64,000 nucleotides of DNA. Origin: Brevibacterium jeotgali. Lineage in GTDB: Bacteria > Actinomycetota > Actinomycetes > Actinomycetales > Brevibacteriaceae. Both the position numbers and the translations under genes were made by a program. Below the pieces are notes generated by a model. The model made no database searches and was not told the DNA's origin. It saw only the letters and a list, made by a program, of their open reading frames with translations. The DNA lies in the NCBI RefSeq assembly GCF_900169175.1, contig NZ_FXZM01000004.1:226716-290715 (forward strand), read 5' to 3'. Numbering within the stretch: position 1 is the first letter of the stretch; the number at the start of each line of letters is the position of its first letter. This document shows positions 1 to 9,760 of this stretch, in pieces.

Positions 1-1236
1 GGGCACGGCACGTTCGACGCGATCCTGCTGGGTCTCGAAGGGTGCCGGCCCGATGCGGTGCTGCCTGACGAGGTGGATGAGCGGACCGCACGGATCGCGG
101 AGACCGGCGTGGTCCGGTTCGGCGATCGGGTGCGGATCCCGTTCGCCGTCGCAGACATGCGGCAGCGGCCGCTCACCGTCCTCGAACGGCACACGAACGC
201 CCTCGAACTGCGGGCGAGGTCCGCGACGGGGGAGGAGCTGGCCCACGAGATCTACTACTCGGTGGGCGGCGGGTTCGTCGTCACCCAGTCGGACGAGGAG
301 GCGACCGTCCTGGGGGCGGAGGCCGGCGAGTCCGCCCGGGAGCCCGCGACCCCGCACGACTTCCGGACCGGCGACCGGCTGCTGGAGATCGCGAACCGCG
401 AAGGCCTCGAGATCTGGCAGGTGATGCTCGCGAACGAACTGGGAGCAGGACGCACGGAGCAGGAGGTCCGCGAGGGACTGCTCCACATCGCGAAGGTGAT
501 GGAGGAGTGCGCGGCGAACAGCATCGACCGGTCGGGGCATCTGCCGGGCGGACTGTCCGTGCGCAGGCGCGCGCACGACTGGCATATCCGGCTGAAGGAG
601 GAGGACCCGGACCGTGATCCCCGCTACTACCAGGAGTGGGTCAACCTCATCGCTCTGGCCGTCAACGAGGAGAACGCGAGCGGGGGGCGTGTCGTCACCG
701 CTCCCACGAACGGTGCGGCGGGGATCATCCCGGCCGTGCTGCACTATGCGCTCAACTACGTGGACTGGGTGCGGGACGGGGGCGACGCGGCCCGCGACGA
801 GGCGACGGTCAGGTTCCTGCTGACCGCCGCAGCGATCGGCGTGCTCTACAAGGAGGGCGCGTCGATATCCGGTGCGGAAGTGGGCTGCCAGGGCGAGGTG
901 GGGTCCGCCTCGTCGATGGCGGCCGGAGGCCTCGCAGAGGTCCTGGGCGGTTCGGTCGAACAGGTGGAGAATGCCGCAGAGATCGCGATGGAGCACAACC
1001 TGGGGCTGACGTGCGACCCGATCGCCGGTCTGGTCCAGGTGCCGTGCATCGAACGCAATGCGATCGGCGCGGGCAAGTCGATCAACGCGGCGAAGATGGC
1101 GATGTGGGGCGACGGCGAGCACTTCGTGAGCCTCGACGAGGCCATCGCCACGATGAAGGCGACCGGCGCGGATATGAGTGACAAGTACAAGGAGACCGCG
1201 CTGGGAGGCCTCGCCGTCAACGTCGTGGAGTGCTGA
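1..1236 (+). CDS. sdaA: L-serine ammonia-lyase (iron-sulfur, single chain), 5'-truncated by window edge
   Basis: Deaminates L-serine to pyruvate and ammonia using a catalytic [4Fe-4S] cluster. The frame is open from base 1, giving 411 visible residues that begin [14 protein letters not shown], the family GKGHGT...LLGLEG motif. The N-terminus therefore lies outside the window, probably about 45 residues of it. Three cysteines, C296 ([11 protein letters not shown]), C338 (LTCDP) and C349 (VPCIE), are spaced 42 and 11 residues apart, as in the cluster ligands of single-chain bacterial serine dehydratases. The [15 protein letters not shown] motif of the alpha domain is also present. The stop is at 1234-1236, and the next gene has its own promoter about 110 bases downstream. 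Assignment is secure; only the start is missing. Confidence 0.95.
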   Translation, partial: GHGTFDAILLGLEGCRPDAVLPDEVDERTARIAETGVVRFGDRVRIPFAVADMRQRPLTVLERHTNALELRARSATGEELAHEIYYSVGGGFVVTQSDEEATVLGAEAGESAREPATPHDFRTGDRLLEIANREGLEIWQVMLANELGAGRTEQEVREGLLHIAKVMEECAANSIDRSGHLPGGLSVRRRAHDWHIRLKEEDPDRDPRYYQEWVNLIALAVNEENASGGRVVTAPTNGAAGIIPAVLHYALNYVDWVRDGGDAARDEATVRFLLTAAAIGVLYKEGASISGAEVGCQGEVGSASSMAAGGLAEVLGGSVEQVENAAEIAMEHNLGLTCDPIAGLVQVPCIERNAIGAGKSINAAKMAMWGDGEHFVSLDEAIATMKATGADMSDKYKETALGGLAVNVVEC

Positions 1237-1346
1237 GCGATCCGACGGGGCCTCGCAGCCATCGCCGCAGGTGGTATGCGGCGCACCGTCGGCGAGTCTG
1301 AGAGTGTGGTCGGGCACACCATTCGTGGAGGGAACGATCAGCTTTC

Positions 1347-1375
1347 TTGGAGAAAGTAACCCCCTCAGGTACTGT
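1347..1375 (+). promoter_or_regulatory. Candidate promoter of the LPXTG adhesin
   Basis: TTGGAG (1347-1352) and TACTGT (1370-1375) are separated by exactly 17 bases in an AT-richer pocket of the serine dehydratase/adhesin gap. They lie 44 bases upstream of the adhesin ATG at 1419, which has a GAAGGG ribosome binding site. Call made by eye from sigma70-type consensus spacing. Confidence 0.5.
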
Positions 1376-1418
1376 CTTTCGGATAAATATTTCCAGCCTC
1401 GAAACGCCTGAAGGGTCT

Positions 1419-4400
1419 ATGAATCGCGCTCACAGTAGAGGACTCCTGTCCTGGCTCCACCTGTCCCGACCGGGTCCACGAAAGAGCGCGAGGCTGTCCG
1501 TTGCGTTCGCGATGGTGCTCGCACTCGTCGTCCCCTTCTCTCTGACCTCGGCCGCAGTCGCGGCGACTCCCGGGATCACCGTGACCGTCGACGGGAGCGA
1601 CGAGCAGTACGGCGGCTCAGAGGTCGTCGACGAGGGTGAACGCATGACCATGCGCATCCAGTACAGCAGCGATGTCGCACCCGGCTCCACGGTCGAGATC
1701 GCGCTGGGGGACCTGGCCGCCTTCTCGGTTCCCGACGTGCCTGCGGGCAACGACGCGATCGAGAGCATCGAAGCCGATCCGGACAACCCGAACATCCTCC
1801 GCATCACCTTCGCCGATCCATGGCCTCCCGAAGTGAACCAGGGCGTGCTCGCCCTCGACTTCGACATCGTCGAGGTCGAGCGGAGCTCGCAGGAGAACCT
1901 CACGTGGAGTGTGGACGGCGAAGAGACCAGCCGCGAGATCACGATCCGTGACGGCGGCGACCGGTTCGCCGACGTGAGGCCGTCGACCGGCAAGGCCGTT
2001 GCCGCGCCGAACCTCGCGCAGTTCGTGACCGTCGAGGACGGGGCCGTGTCTGTCGCGGACGAGGTGCTCACCTCTGAGATCACCTACACGCTGTCCGTGG
2101 ACGTCGAGGACGAGCAGTCGGGATACACCATCACCGACCAGCTCCCCGCGGAGCTCGGCTACGTCGAGGACTCCTTCGCCGTCACGCAGATCACGTGGGA
2201 TGAGGCGGGCCTCAACAAGGCAGGAATCCACGGACATCGAGTTCGCGCCCCAGATCACGGGGAATGCGTTCGAGGGCACCCTCGACGTGCCCGGTCCGTC
2301 GCAGACGCGCATCACCTACCGTGCCGTCGTGGCTGACGAGGCTGCACTCACCGCACTCGAGGAACGGCTCCAGGCGGCCTATGACCGGGCGGTCGACGCT
2401 GCGGGCAGCAGCTTCGCCGTGACGCTGGACAACGTCGCGCAGCTGGGCTCCGATGAGCGGACCGGAAGCTTCCGGATCCAGAAGGCGATCGCAGGCATGG
2501 AAGGCCCGAACCTGGGCAACGTCTTCTCCAAGGGGTCCGATTGGGATGTCCAGGCCGCCGATCCCGCGGACGACGGGACCCTCGACCCTGCGCTCGACAT
2601 CACCTACGACCTGAACGTCGACCTGGGAGAGTTCGACGGGAGCAACCCGCACAAGACCCTCGATCAGAATGTGGTCGTCGGCGATTCGCTGCGGGCTCAG
2701 GCTTCCTGGAATCGTGACGACGGCGACTTCGTCACGGCGGAGGGCCTCACCCTGGAGCGGCTCGAGGAGCTGCCCGGCGATGCGGGCAACCTGTCGTGGC
2801 AGCAGCGTGCCACACTGCTGTCTGCTGACGAGTACGTCAACATGTACTACCTGAACGGCCAGGATCTCTACGCCAACCTGGGCATGGATCCGTCCCTGGA
2901 CACGTCGCTGCAGATCAAGGCGACGATCGACACGGTCGAGGGACTGAATGCCAGGGGCACGGGGATTCCCGGCGAGACGGCCTACTCCTTCCCGAACCGC
3001 GGTGAGCTGCTGTACGGCGAAGGCAGGCAGACCGGGTACAACCACCCGGTGGACATCGTCGCGACGGAGGAGAGTGAGGACGGCTTCAACGCTCCGGACT
3101 ACTTCGCCAAGGCCGCGGAGGATTCCGCGATCGAGGCGCTGCCGGGGACGTCGGCGGACGTCGCCTACACCTTCACCGTGGGGTCGGGCAAGGGCATCGA
3201 CCTGCGCAGCAGCACGATCGTCGACCACGTCGACACCAATGTCTTCGACGTGTCGGATCTCGCCGCCATCAAGGCGGGCATCACGGCTGAGTACGACTGG
3301 TGGCGAGCGATGGACGGCTCGCACTTCGAGCTGGGCCAGAGCAAGTCCGGCGACCTGGAGATCACACTGTCGGACGCAGGATGGCAGGCGATCGACGAGT
3401 GGGGTGCCGACAAGCAGTTCGAGCTCACCCTCACGCTGCCGACCAAGCCGCTGAACGGCAAGGAGACCGTCCAGATCGAGAACCGTGCGACCCTCTTCGG
3501 TGAGGACGAGCGGGCGCTCTACTGGTCTGAGATCCAGTCCGAGGTCAGCTCCTACGGTGATGAAGCAGAGATCCGCAAAGCCGTCCGGGAGACCCCGAAC
3601 GAGGAGTGGACGAACAACCTCCGCGCGGATATCGGACCGGACGGGCAGCTGGTGAACGACCAGCTCGTCTACAACGTTGCCCTGGTGCCGCACGGCGACT
3701 ACGACGGAGTGGCGATCATCCCGGTCAGCGATGTCCTTCCGGACGGGATCGAGTTCGTCGGCTTCGTGGACGATGAGAACGTCGACTCGGGCGCGAACCC
3801 CACAACGGGCATCCGCGAGCTCGCGGGCAACGTCCAGGCGCGCTTCGTCGAACCGACCGACGATGCTCCGCAGGGAACCGTCGTGATGGAGCAGGCGCCG
3901 GGTACTGTGCTCAATGCCGCACAGGGGCGTCCGAGCGTGAACATCCTGGTGCGCGTGACCGACTTCGTCATCGACGAGCCCATCGTCAACATGGCGGGCA
4001 GCGCATCGGCGACGGTCACCCCGTCCGACGGCTACCCGCTGACGATCGCCAAGGTGGACGCCACCGATCCGGAGACGGTCATCGATGATCCGGACGCTCG
4101 TTTCCGGATCCTGGACGCAGACGGCGCTGTGGCGGTCGACGACGTCTTCGTGCAGGATGGCGCGCTGCGCGTGCGGGACGCAGACGGTGCGGTCAAGAAC
4201 GTGAAGGTCGCCGAACCGGGGGCCTACACGGTCGAAGAGATCGTCGCACCGGACGGCTACGCGGAGACCGACGAGACCATCCAGGTCGTGGTCGACGACA
4301 ACGGCTCGTCAGAGGCGGCTCGCTTCTACAACGATCCGGCGGCGGAGCCCGAGCCCAAGGACTACGCGGTGGGCGACTACGTCTGGATCGACGCCGACGG

Positions 4401-5442
4401 CGACGGCCTCCAGAACGATGCAGAGGTGCTCCCCGGTGTGACGGTCACGCTCCTCGACGGTGAAGGCGACGTCGTCGCCACCACCCAGACGGATGCTGAT
4501 GGCCGGTACATGTTCGATCAGCTGGACGCCGGTGACTACCAGATCGAGTTCGAACTGACCGACGAGCAGGCGGAGATCTATGAGTTCACGCAGGCGGATG
4601 CCGGCGGGGACGACGCCGGTGATTCGGATGCGGATCCTCAGACGGGCCGCACTCCGGTGTTCACGCTGGACGATTCGAACGAGGCGCTGACGACGGACTA
4701 CGCGACCCAGGATGTTCTGGCGACGGAGGGCATCGACCCGACGTGGGACGCGGGCGTGGTCCTGAAGCCCGAGCCGGAGCCTGAGAAGGTCTCGGTGGGT
4801 GACTACGTCTGGTTCGATGAGAACAACGATGGTCGCCAGGATGACGGCGAGGTCGGCATCGGGGATGTCGTCCTGGAGCTGACGGGTCCCGAGGGGGAGC
4901 CGGTCGTCGATGTGAATGGTGATCCGGTGGGTCCGGTGACGACGGATGAGGACGGTTTCTACACGTTCGAGGATCTGCCGGTGCTGGAGGATGACCAGTC
5001 GTACACGGTCACCATCGATCGTGAGGCTTCTGCGGATGCGCTGGAGCCCTACGATCCGACGCTGCCGGGTGTGGGCGACCGCGAGGGCGACTCGTCCGAA
5101 TGGTCTGCTGACTCGCAGGGTCTGACGAACGACGGCGATCATGACCCAACGCTGGACTTCGGCTTCGTTCTGAAGCCCGAGCCGGAACCGACTGAGGAGC
5201 CGACCGTGACGCCGGAACCGAGTGAGAGCCCCTCCCAGGGTCCGACTGAGGATCCGGCGCCCGCACCGGGTGACGGCGACGATGATTCCGGCTCGTCCGA
5301 CGATTCGGATGATCCCCACGGCGACGATGGTGGAGACCTGCCGCGTACCGGGTTCAGCGGAACGATCGCACTCGTCATCGGTCTGCTGCTGGTCATCGGT
5401 GGGGTGGTGCTGGTGCGTCGCACGAGTATGCCGCGCAGGTGA
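1419..5442 (+). pseudogene. SpaA/SdrD-type LPXTG surface adhesin, interrupted by a frameshift
   Basis: Encodes a large cell-wall-anchored adhesin or pilin-like protein, about 1,340 residues if the two frames are joined. ATG 1419 starts a cationic signal peptide (MNRAHSRG... then a hydrophobic core ending near AAVAAT). Frame 3 runs to a stop at 2336, but the homologous sequence passes into frame 1 near 2223: ...DEAGLNKA in the first frame continues as ESTDIEFAPQ in the second. This is a net +1 shift without a homopolymer. The second part runs to 5442 and holds extended beta-rich adhesin domains, a SpaA/collagen-binding B-like domain with pilin E-box YTVEEIVAPDGY (about 4025-4330), and two SdrD-type B domains with calcium-loop sequences DADGDGLQND and DENNDGRQDD (4366-4770, 4795-5170). 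It ends in a Pro/Glu/Thr stalk, LPRTG (5338-5352), a membrane helix and a basic tail. No sortase gene is in the window. The break could be real inactivation, phase variation or a sequencing error. Confidence 0.85.
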
Positions 5443-5455
5443 TCCCATCCCGCTG

Positions 5456-5513
5456 AAGGGCTGCGGGCCTGCGGGCCTGCGGGCCTGCGGGTCTGAAGGG
5501 CTGAAGGGCTGCA
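5456..5513. repeat. Short GC-rich direct repeats downstream of the adhesin
   Basis: The 8-base unit GCCTGCGG is repeated about four times, followed by two copies of CTGAAGGG, in the gap just after the adhesin stop. No coding function is apparent. It resembles the other small tandem repeats scattered through this window. Confidence 0.6.
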
Positions 5514-5526
5514 GCTCGGCCGGCGG

Positions 5527-5581
5527 ATGAGAAGAGGCGGTGCGGACCAGAGAGTATCTGGTCCGCACCGCCTCTTCTCAT
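5527..5581. terminator. Bidirectional hairpin terminator between adhesin and VOC gene
   Basis: A perfect 24-bp inverted repeat (5527-5550 and 5558-5581) with a 7-base loop lies between two convergent genes. There is no T tract, as is common for actinobacterial terminators. Its position and symmetry suggest it stops transcription from both sides. Confidence 0.8.
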
Positions 5582-5823
5582 GTCCCGTGTCTGACGGGGC
5601 TGATGACCTCGGACGCCGCACTCCAGGTGGCGGCGTTCGGGTCCTCGGGGGTCTGGCGATACGTGTTCACACCGAGCAGGAGGGCGCTCCGGGGCGAATC
5701 GTCCAGAGCGATGCGAGCAGAGGACGCGGCGGTGACGGGAACGACGCACCGCGACGTGGTTCACCTGCAGTCCGCCTCGGCTGCGGTCGCCGGCAGCCAT
5801 TGCGGCGGAGACCGCGGTACACC
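5582..5823 (-). other. Non-genic stretch with a possible gene remnant
   Basis: No complete gene is visible. On the minus strand a start-less open stretch of roughly 55 codons, from about 5752 down to a TGA beside the hairpin at 5582, reads like the tail of a real protein (it includes SARIALDDSPRSALLLGVN). It is closed upstream by an in-frame TGA. It may be the eroded 3' end of a lost gene. No family is recognised. Confidence 0.25.
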
Positions 5824-6753
5824 TCATCGGGCGAGCAGGGACTCCGTCGTGGACGTGCCGGGAAGGGAGACGGTCACGTGAGTGCCCCACGGGTCGTTGA
5901 CGGTCACGCGGTCACCGTCGTCGGCGGACTGGAGGCCGACACCGCCCAGCCGCGCGGTGAGCGCCTCGAGGTCCTCGCGGCCGGGGACGGTGATCGCGAC
6001 GTCGCCGAGGCCCAGGCTGGACGCGCGGGGACCCGCACCGGCACTGTTCCACGTGTTCATCGCGACGTGGTGGTGGTAGCCGCCGGCCGAGGCGAAGAGT
6101 GCCCCGGGGTGGGTGCCGACCATGGTCTCGAAGCCCAGGGCCCCCACGTAGAAGTCGCGGGCGCGGGCGATGTCGCCCACCTGGAGGTGGACGTGGCCGA
6201 TGATGCCGGCGTGGTTCTCCGTGTCCGTGAGGGCGGCCTCCGTGAGGTGCTTCTGCAGGAACGCGTTGGGGTCCAGGTAGAGCGACGCCATGTCCACCTC
6301 TCCGGTGGGCTGGTAGGTCCAGGCGGAGCGCGGGCGGTCACGGTAGAGCTCGATGCCGTTGCCCTCCGGATCCGTGAAGTAGAACGCCTCGCTCACGAGG
6401 TGATCGCTGGAACCCACGAACCGGCTCTCCGGGTGCTGGGCGGCACGCGCGACGGTCGCCGCGAGTGACGCCTCGTCGTCGAAGAGGAACGCCGTGTGGA
6501 AGAGGCCCGCCTGCCGGCGGTCGACGCCGGGGCGCCCCGGGGCGGCGATGAGGCGGATCAGCGGAACGCCGCGGCGGCCCAGGACGCGGACGACCTCACG
6601 GCCGGCCGCGCGCTCCTCGATGGGGGTCAGCGCCAGGGCGTGCGTGTAGTAGGCACTCATCGTCTCCAGATCGCCGACGTGGAGGGTGACCGCGTCCATC
6701 GTCGTGGCGGGGCTGAGGATGTTCTCGCCGGCGGCGGGGGCTGCTGCGCTCAT
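5824..6753 (-). CDS. VOC-family ring-cleavage dioxygenase (CatE/glyoxalase type)
   Basis: A 309-residue cytosolic protein with two vicinal-oxygen-chelate modules, the architecture of CatE-type catechol 2,3-dioxygenases. The first module begins VTLHVGDLETMSAYY and has candidate metal ligands in FHTAF and GIELY; the second has HVHLQVGD and HHHVAMNTW. The likely reaction is Fe(II)-dependent extradiol cleavage of a catechol or hydroquinone, but the substrate cannot be read from the sequence. The ATG at 6753 (MSAAAPAAG) is chosen because GGGAG lies just upstream; an in-frame extension to 6822 runs through the promoter and operator and is unlikely to be translated. The upstream palindrome at 6802-6819 suggests repressor control, as in quinone-responsive VOC genes of other bacteria. 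Confidence 0.8.
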   Translation of the reverse strand: MSAAAPAAGENILSPATTMDAVTLHVGDLETMSAYYTHALALTPIEERAAGREVVRVLGRRGVPLIRLIAAPGRPGVDRRQAGLFHTAFLFDDEASLAATVARAAQHPESRFVGSSDHLVSEAFYFTDPEGNGIELYRDRPRSAWTYQPTGEVDMASLYLDPNAFLQKHLTEAALTDTENHAGIIGHVHLQVGDIARARDFYVGALGFETMVGTHPGALFASAGGYHHHVAMNTWNSAGAGPRASSLGLGDVAITVPGREDLEALTARLGGVGLQSADDGDRVTVNDPWGTHVTVSLPGTSTTESLLAR

Positions 6754-6801
6754 GGTGTCTCCCAGGGGTCGTCGTGCGAGCGGGTATGGCACCACTGTAT
6801 A

Positions 6802-6819
6802 TCGTTGAAACTTTAACGA
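6802..6819. promoter_or_regulatory. Palindromic operator candidate upstream of the VOC dioxygenase
   Basis: TCGTTGAAACTTTAACGA is an imperfect palindrome 49 bases upstream of the VOC start codon. On the minus strand it sits between TTGTCG and TACAGT, which are 17 bases apart and could be -35 and -10 boxes. A site in that position fits a MarR- or TetR-type repressor. No such regulator lies next to it. Confidence 0.45.
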
Positions 6820-6894
6820 CAAGGGTCTGTGGCGCTGTTCACGATGAGGAGGCGCCTCCCGGTGCGCGATGGACCCTTCCAGGGACTGCGAGAC

Positions 6895-8355
6895 TCAGCG
6901 TCGACTGCGCTTCTGCCAGAACTGCGTCTGCGTCACCTCGTCCGTGCCGTCCCATGCGTCCAGGCCGTCGAGGTCGCCCATCCGGTCCTTGTGGAAGAGG
7001 GGCTCGACGCCCTCCTGTCGCTGCTGCTGGTAGTCCCGCAGGATCCGCAGGACCGTCCTGCTGAGCAGCAGGACCGCGATGAGGTTGATGAACGCCATGA
7101 GCGCCATCGCGATGTTCGCCGCGGTCCACACGGCATCGAGTGCGACGACGGATCCGAAGAACACGGCCACGACGACCACGAGCCGATACCCGTTGAGCGC
7201 GGCCCTGGACTTCGTGAGGTACTCGATGTTCGTCTGCCCGTAGTAGTAGTTGCCCAGGATCGAACTGAAGGCGAAGAAGAAGATCGCGAAGGTGAGGAAG
7301 TGGACGCCCCACTGGCCGACCTGAGCGGCGAGCGCCGTCTGGGTGAGCTGTGATCCCTGCGGGGCCCCGTACTCCGGATTGGAGAGGAGCACGATGAAGC
7401 CGGTGATCGAGCAGACGAGCAGAGTGTCGAAGTAGACCCCCAGTGACTGCACGAGCCCCTGCTTCGCGGGGTGCGACGCGGACGCGGTGGCCGCGGCGTT
7501 GGGGACGGAGCCGATTCCGGCCTCGTTGGAGAAGAGCCCGCGGCGGATGCCCTCCATCATGATGCTGCCCAGGGCCGCTCCGGCGATCGACTGGAAGCCC
7601 AGTGCCTCCGAGACGATCGTGGCGAGCATGCCGGGCACTGCGTCCAGGTTCAGGACGACGACGATGATTCCGAGGACCAGGTAGAGGACCGCCATGACCG
7701 GCACGATGACCGACGTGATCGCTGAGATGCGGTGGACGCCTCCCACGACGATGATTCCCGCGGCGGCCGCGATGATGAGGCCCACGAGGATCGCGAACCC
7801 GCTGCCCGATGCCTCCGCGCCGAAGCTCGCGGCGAGCGCGTCCGTGATGGAGTTCGACTGCACGGTGTTGAAGACGATCCCGTAGACCACTGCCACGATC
7901 ACAGCGAAGAGCGCGCCGATGACGGGGGCCTTCAGGCCGTGCGTGATGTAGTAGGCGGGCCCGCCGCGGAACGACGCCCCATCCTTCACCTTGTAGAGCT
8001 GTCCCAGCGCGGACTCCGCGAAGGCGGTCGCGCCGCCGATGGCCGCGGTGACCCACATCCAGAAGATCGCGCCGGGGCCGCCGATGCTGATGGCGAGCGC
8101 GACGCCCGTGATGTTCGCGGTGCCGACCCGGGAGGCGGCGGAGATGCAGAACGCCCTGAACGGGGAGATCCGCCTCTTGCCGTCCGCATCATGACCGGCG
8201 GGTTCGCGGATCAGGCGGAACATCTCCGGCAGCAGACGCAGCTGGACGATCCCGGTGCGGATCGTCAGGTAGAGGCCCACCGGGATGAGGACGGCGACGA
8301 GCACGTAGCCCAGGAAGCTGTCGATGCTGGTGATGAGGTCGAGGAGCGGGTCCAC
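6895..8355 (-). CDS. Alanine/glycine:cation symporter (AGCS family)
   Basis: A 486-residue integral membrane transporter of normal family length with about ten or more hydrophobic segments. It imports alanine or glycine with Na+ or H+. The N-terminus (LLDLITSIDSFLGYVLVAVLIPVGLYLT), the FRAFCISAASRVGTANITGVALAISIGGPGAIFWMW segment and the EAGIGSVPNAAATA motif are characteristic of the AgcS/AlsT/DagA family. The C-terminal tail is charged and cytoplasmic. The gene is 88 bases downstream of the aminotransferase on the same strand, so the two may be co-transcribed and jointly serve amino-acid uptake and use. Exact substrate is inferred from the family only. Confidence 0.93.
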   Translation of the reverse strand: MDPLLDLITSIDSFLGYVLVAVLIPVGLYLTIRTGIVQLRLLPEMFRLIREPAGHDADGKRRISPFRAFCISAASRVGTANITGVALAISIGGPGAIFWMWVTAAIGGATAFAESALGQLYKVKDGASFRGGPAYYITHGLKAPVIGALFAVIVAVVYGIVFNTVQSNSITDALAASFGAEASGSGFAILVGLIIAAAAGIIVVGGVHRISAITSVIVPVMAVLYLVLGIIVVVLNLDAVPGMLATIVSEALGFQSIAGAALGSIMMEGIRRGLFSNEAGIGSVPNAAATASASHPAKQGLVQSLGVYFDTLLVCSITGFIVLLSNPEYGAPQGSQLTQTALAAQVGQWGVHFLTFAIFFFAFSSILGNYYYGQTNIEYLTKSRAALNGYRLVVVVAVFFGSVVALDAVWTAANIAMALMAFINLIAVLLLSRTVLRILRDYQQQRQEGVEPLFHKDRMGDLDGLDAWDGTDEVTQTQFWQKRSRR

Positions 8356-8442
8356 TGCGAGGTCCCTTCGGATGTGGGTGAGAGTGGTGGCCGCGGCAGT
8401 CGTCCGGCCTCTCGGGACAGTGTGCCATCCCGCACCGTCACC

Positions 8443-9645
8443 TCACCGGAAGACCGTGCTCAGCCGTTCCAGGCCCTGTGCGATGACGTCGACGGGGTTC
8501 GACACGAAGCTCAGGCGCAGCGTCGATGGCTTCGGGTCCGCAACGTAGAACTGCATGCCGGGGATGTAGACCACCCCGGCATGCACGGCGTCCATGACGG
8601 ATTCGCTCGCGTCGAACGGTTCCGGAAGCGTCGCCCACAGGAACATCCCGCCCATCGGAGTGTTGAGCGTGTACCCGTCGGGCAGGACCGCGTCGAGGCC
8701 CTCGACCATCGCATCGCGGCGCCTGCGGTACTCGGCGCGGATCGGCACGAGCTTCGCATCGAGGTCGTTGTGCTCCAGCCAGTCGACTGCGGCGAGCTGG
8801 TCGATCGTCGACGTCTGGAGGGACATCCCCTGCTTCGTCGTCGCGAGGATCTCGAGCACCTCCTGGGGGCCGCGCACCCAGCCGATCCGCAGTCCGGGCG
8901 CCATCACCTTCGACAGCGTCCCCAGGTAGAGGGACTTGTGGGCGAGACGCGGGTCCGCGCTGATGGGGGTCATCGTCCACTCGTCGTAGCGCAGCTCCGA
9001 GTACGGGTCGTCCTCGATGAGCCACACGTTGTACCGGGCGAGGACGTCGGCCACCTCGCGGCGGCGTGACTCCGGCATCGTCACGCCCGTGGGGTTCTGG
9101 AACGTCGGGATGAGATACACGGCGCGGGGTGAGTACTGGAGGATGGCGGACTCCAGGGCTTCCGGCACGAGACCGCCGGAATCCGTGTCGACAGGGCGGA
9201 ACTGGGCGCGCGACAGCGCGAACGCCTGCAGTGCGGACACGAATGTCGGGTTCTCCGTCAGGACGATGGAATCCGGGTCGAGCACGACCTGGCCGATCAG
9301 CCCCAGTCCCTGCTGGGAGCCCGAGGTGATGAGGACGTCGTCCGCCTCCGTGTGGAGGCCGTTGAGTGTCATGCGCTCCGACACAGCCGCGCGCAGCTCC
9401 GGTTCGCCCTCCGTCGACGAGTACTGCAGTGCCCGTGCACCATGCTCTTCGAGCACCCGCTGGTAGGACTTCCCGATCCCCTCGACGTCGAAGCTCTCAC
9501 TGGCCGGTGCGCCGCCGCCGAAGCTGATGATGTCCGGGTCCTGGGCCAGTGAGAGCAGACTGCGGATCGGCGAGCCGCCCAGTGAGGACACGTACGCGTT
9601 GAGCGGGGGCATCGGACTGTGATGAGCGCGCGTGACCATAATCAC
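8443..9645 (-). CDS. PLP-dependent aminotransferase, class I/II (2-aminoadipate aminotransferase/LysN-like)
   Basis: A 400-residue fold-type I aminotransferase. GTLSKVMAPGLRIGW carries the Schiff-base lysine (about K246). IPTFQNPTGVTM, IEDDPYSELRY and the FGGGAP N-terminal motif match the aminoadipate/aromatic aminotransferase group that also forms the effector domain of MocR regulators. No helix-turn-helix domain precedes it, so it is a free enzyme. It most likely transfers amino groups from amino acids to 2-oxoglutarate. Starts at 9645, 9639 (MVTRAHH) or 9612 (MPPLN) are all possible. It is divergent from the ABC exporter at 9761, which leaves only 115 bases for two promoters. Confidence 0.88.
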   Translation of the reverse strand: MIMVTRAHHSPMPPLNAYVSSLGGSPIRSLLSLAQDPDIISFGGGAPASESFDVEGIGKSYQRVLEEHGARALQYSSTEGEPELRAAVSERMTLNGLHTEADDVLITSGSQQGLGLIGQVVLDPDSIVLTENPTFVSALQAFALSRAQFRPVDTDSGGLVPEALESAILQYSPRAVYLIPTFQNPTGVTMPESRRREVADVLARYNVWLIEDDPYSELRYDEWTMTPISADPRLAHKSLYLGTLSKVMAPGLRIGWVRGPQEVLEILATTKQGMSLQTSTIDQLAAVDWLEHNDLDAKLVPIRAEYRRRRDAMVEGLDAVLPDGYTLNTPMGGMFLWATLPEPFDASESVMDAVHAGVVYIPGMQFYVADPKPSTLRLSFVSNPVDVIAQGLERLSTVFR

Positions 9646-9748
9646 ATAGTGACCGTGAGATCGGACCTCCGCAAGGGGGCGCGCCAGCCTGTCCCTCCGG
9701 ACTCGCAGGAGCGCCGTGTTCCCTGCGACGGCGCGGAACGGTTGGGCC

Positions 9749-9754
9749 TAGGAT
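9749..9754 (+). promoter_or_regulatory. -10 box placed for leaderless transcription of the ABC exporter
   Basis: TAGGAT ends 6 bases before the ATG at 9761, so transcription would begin at or next to the start codon. No ribosome binding site precedes the ATG, which supports leaderless initiation. Confidence 0.45.
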
Positions 9755-9760
9755 GGCCGG

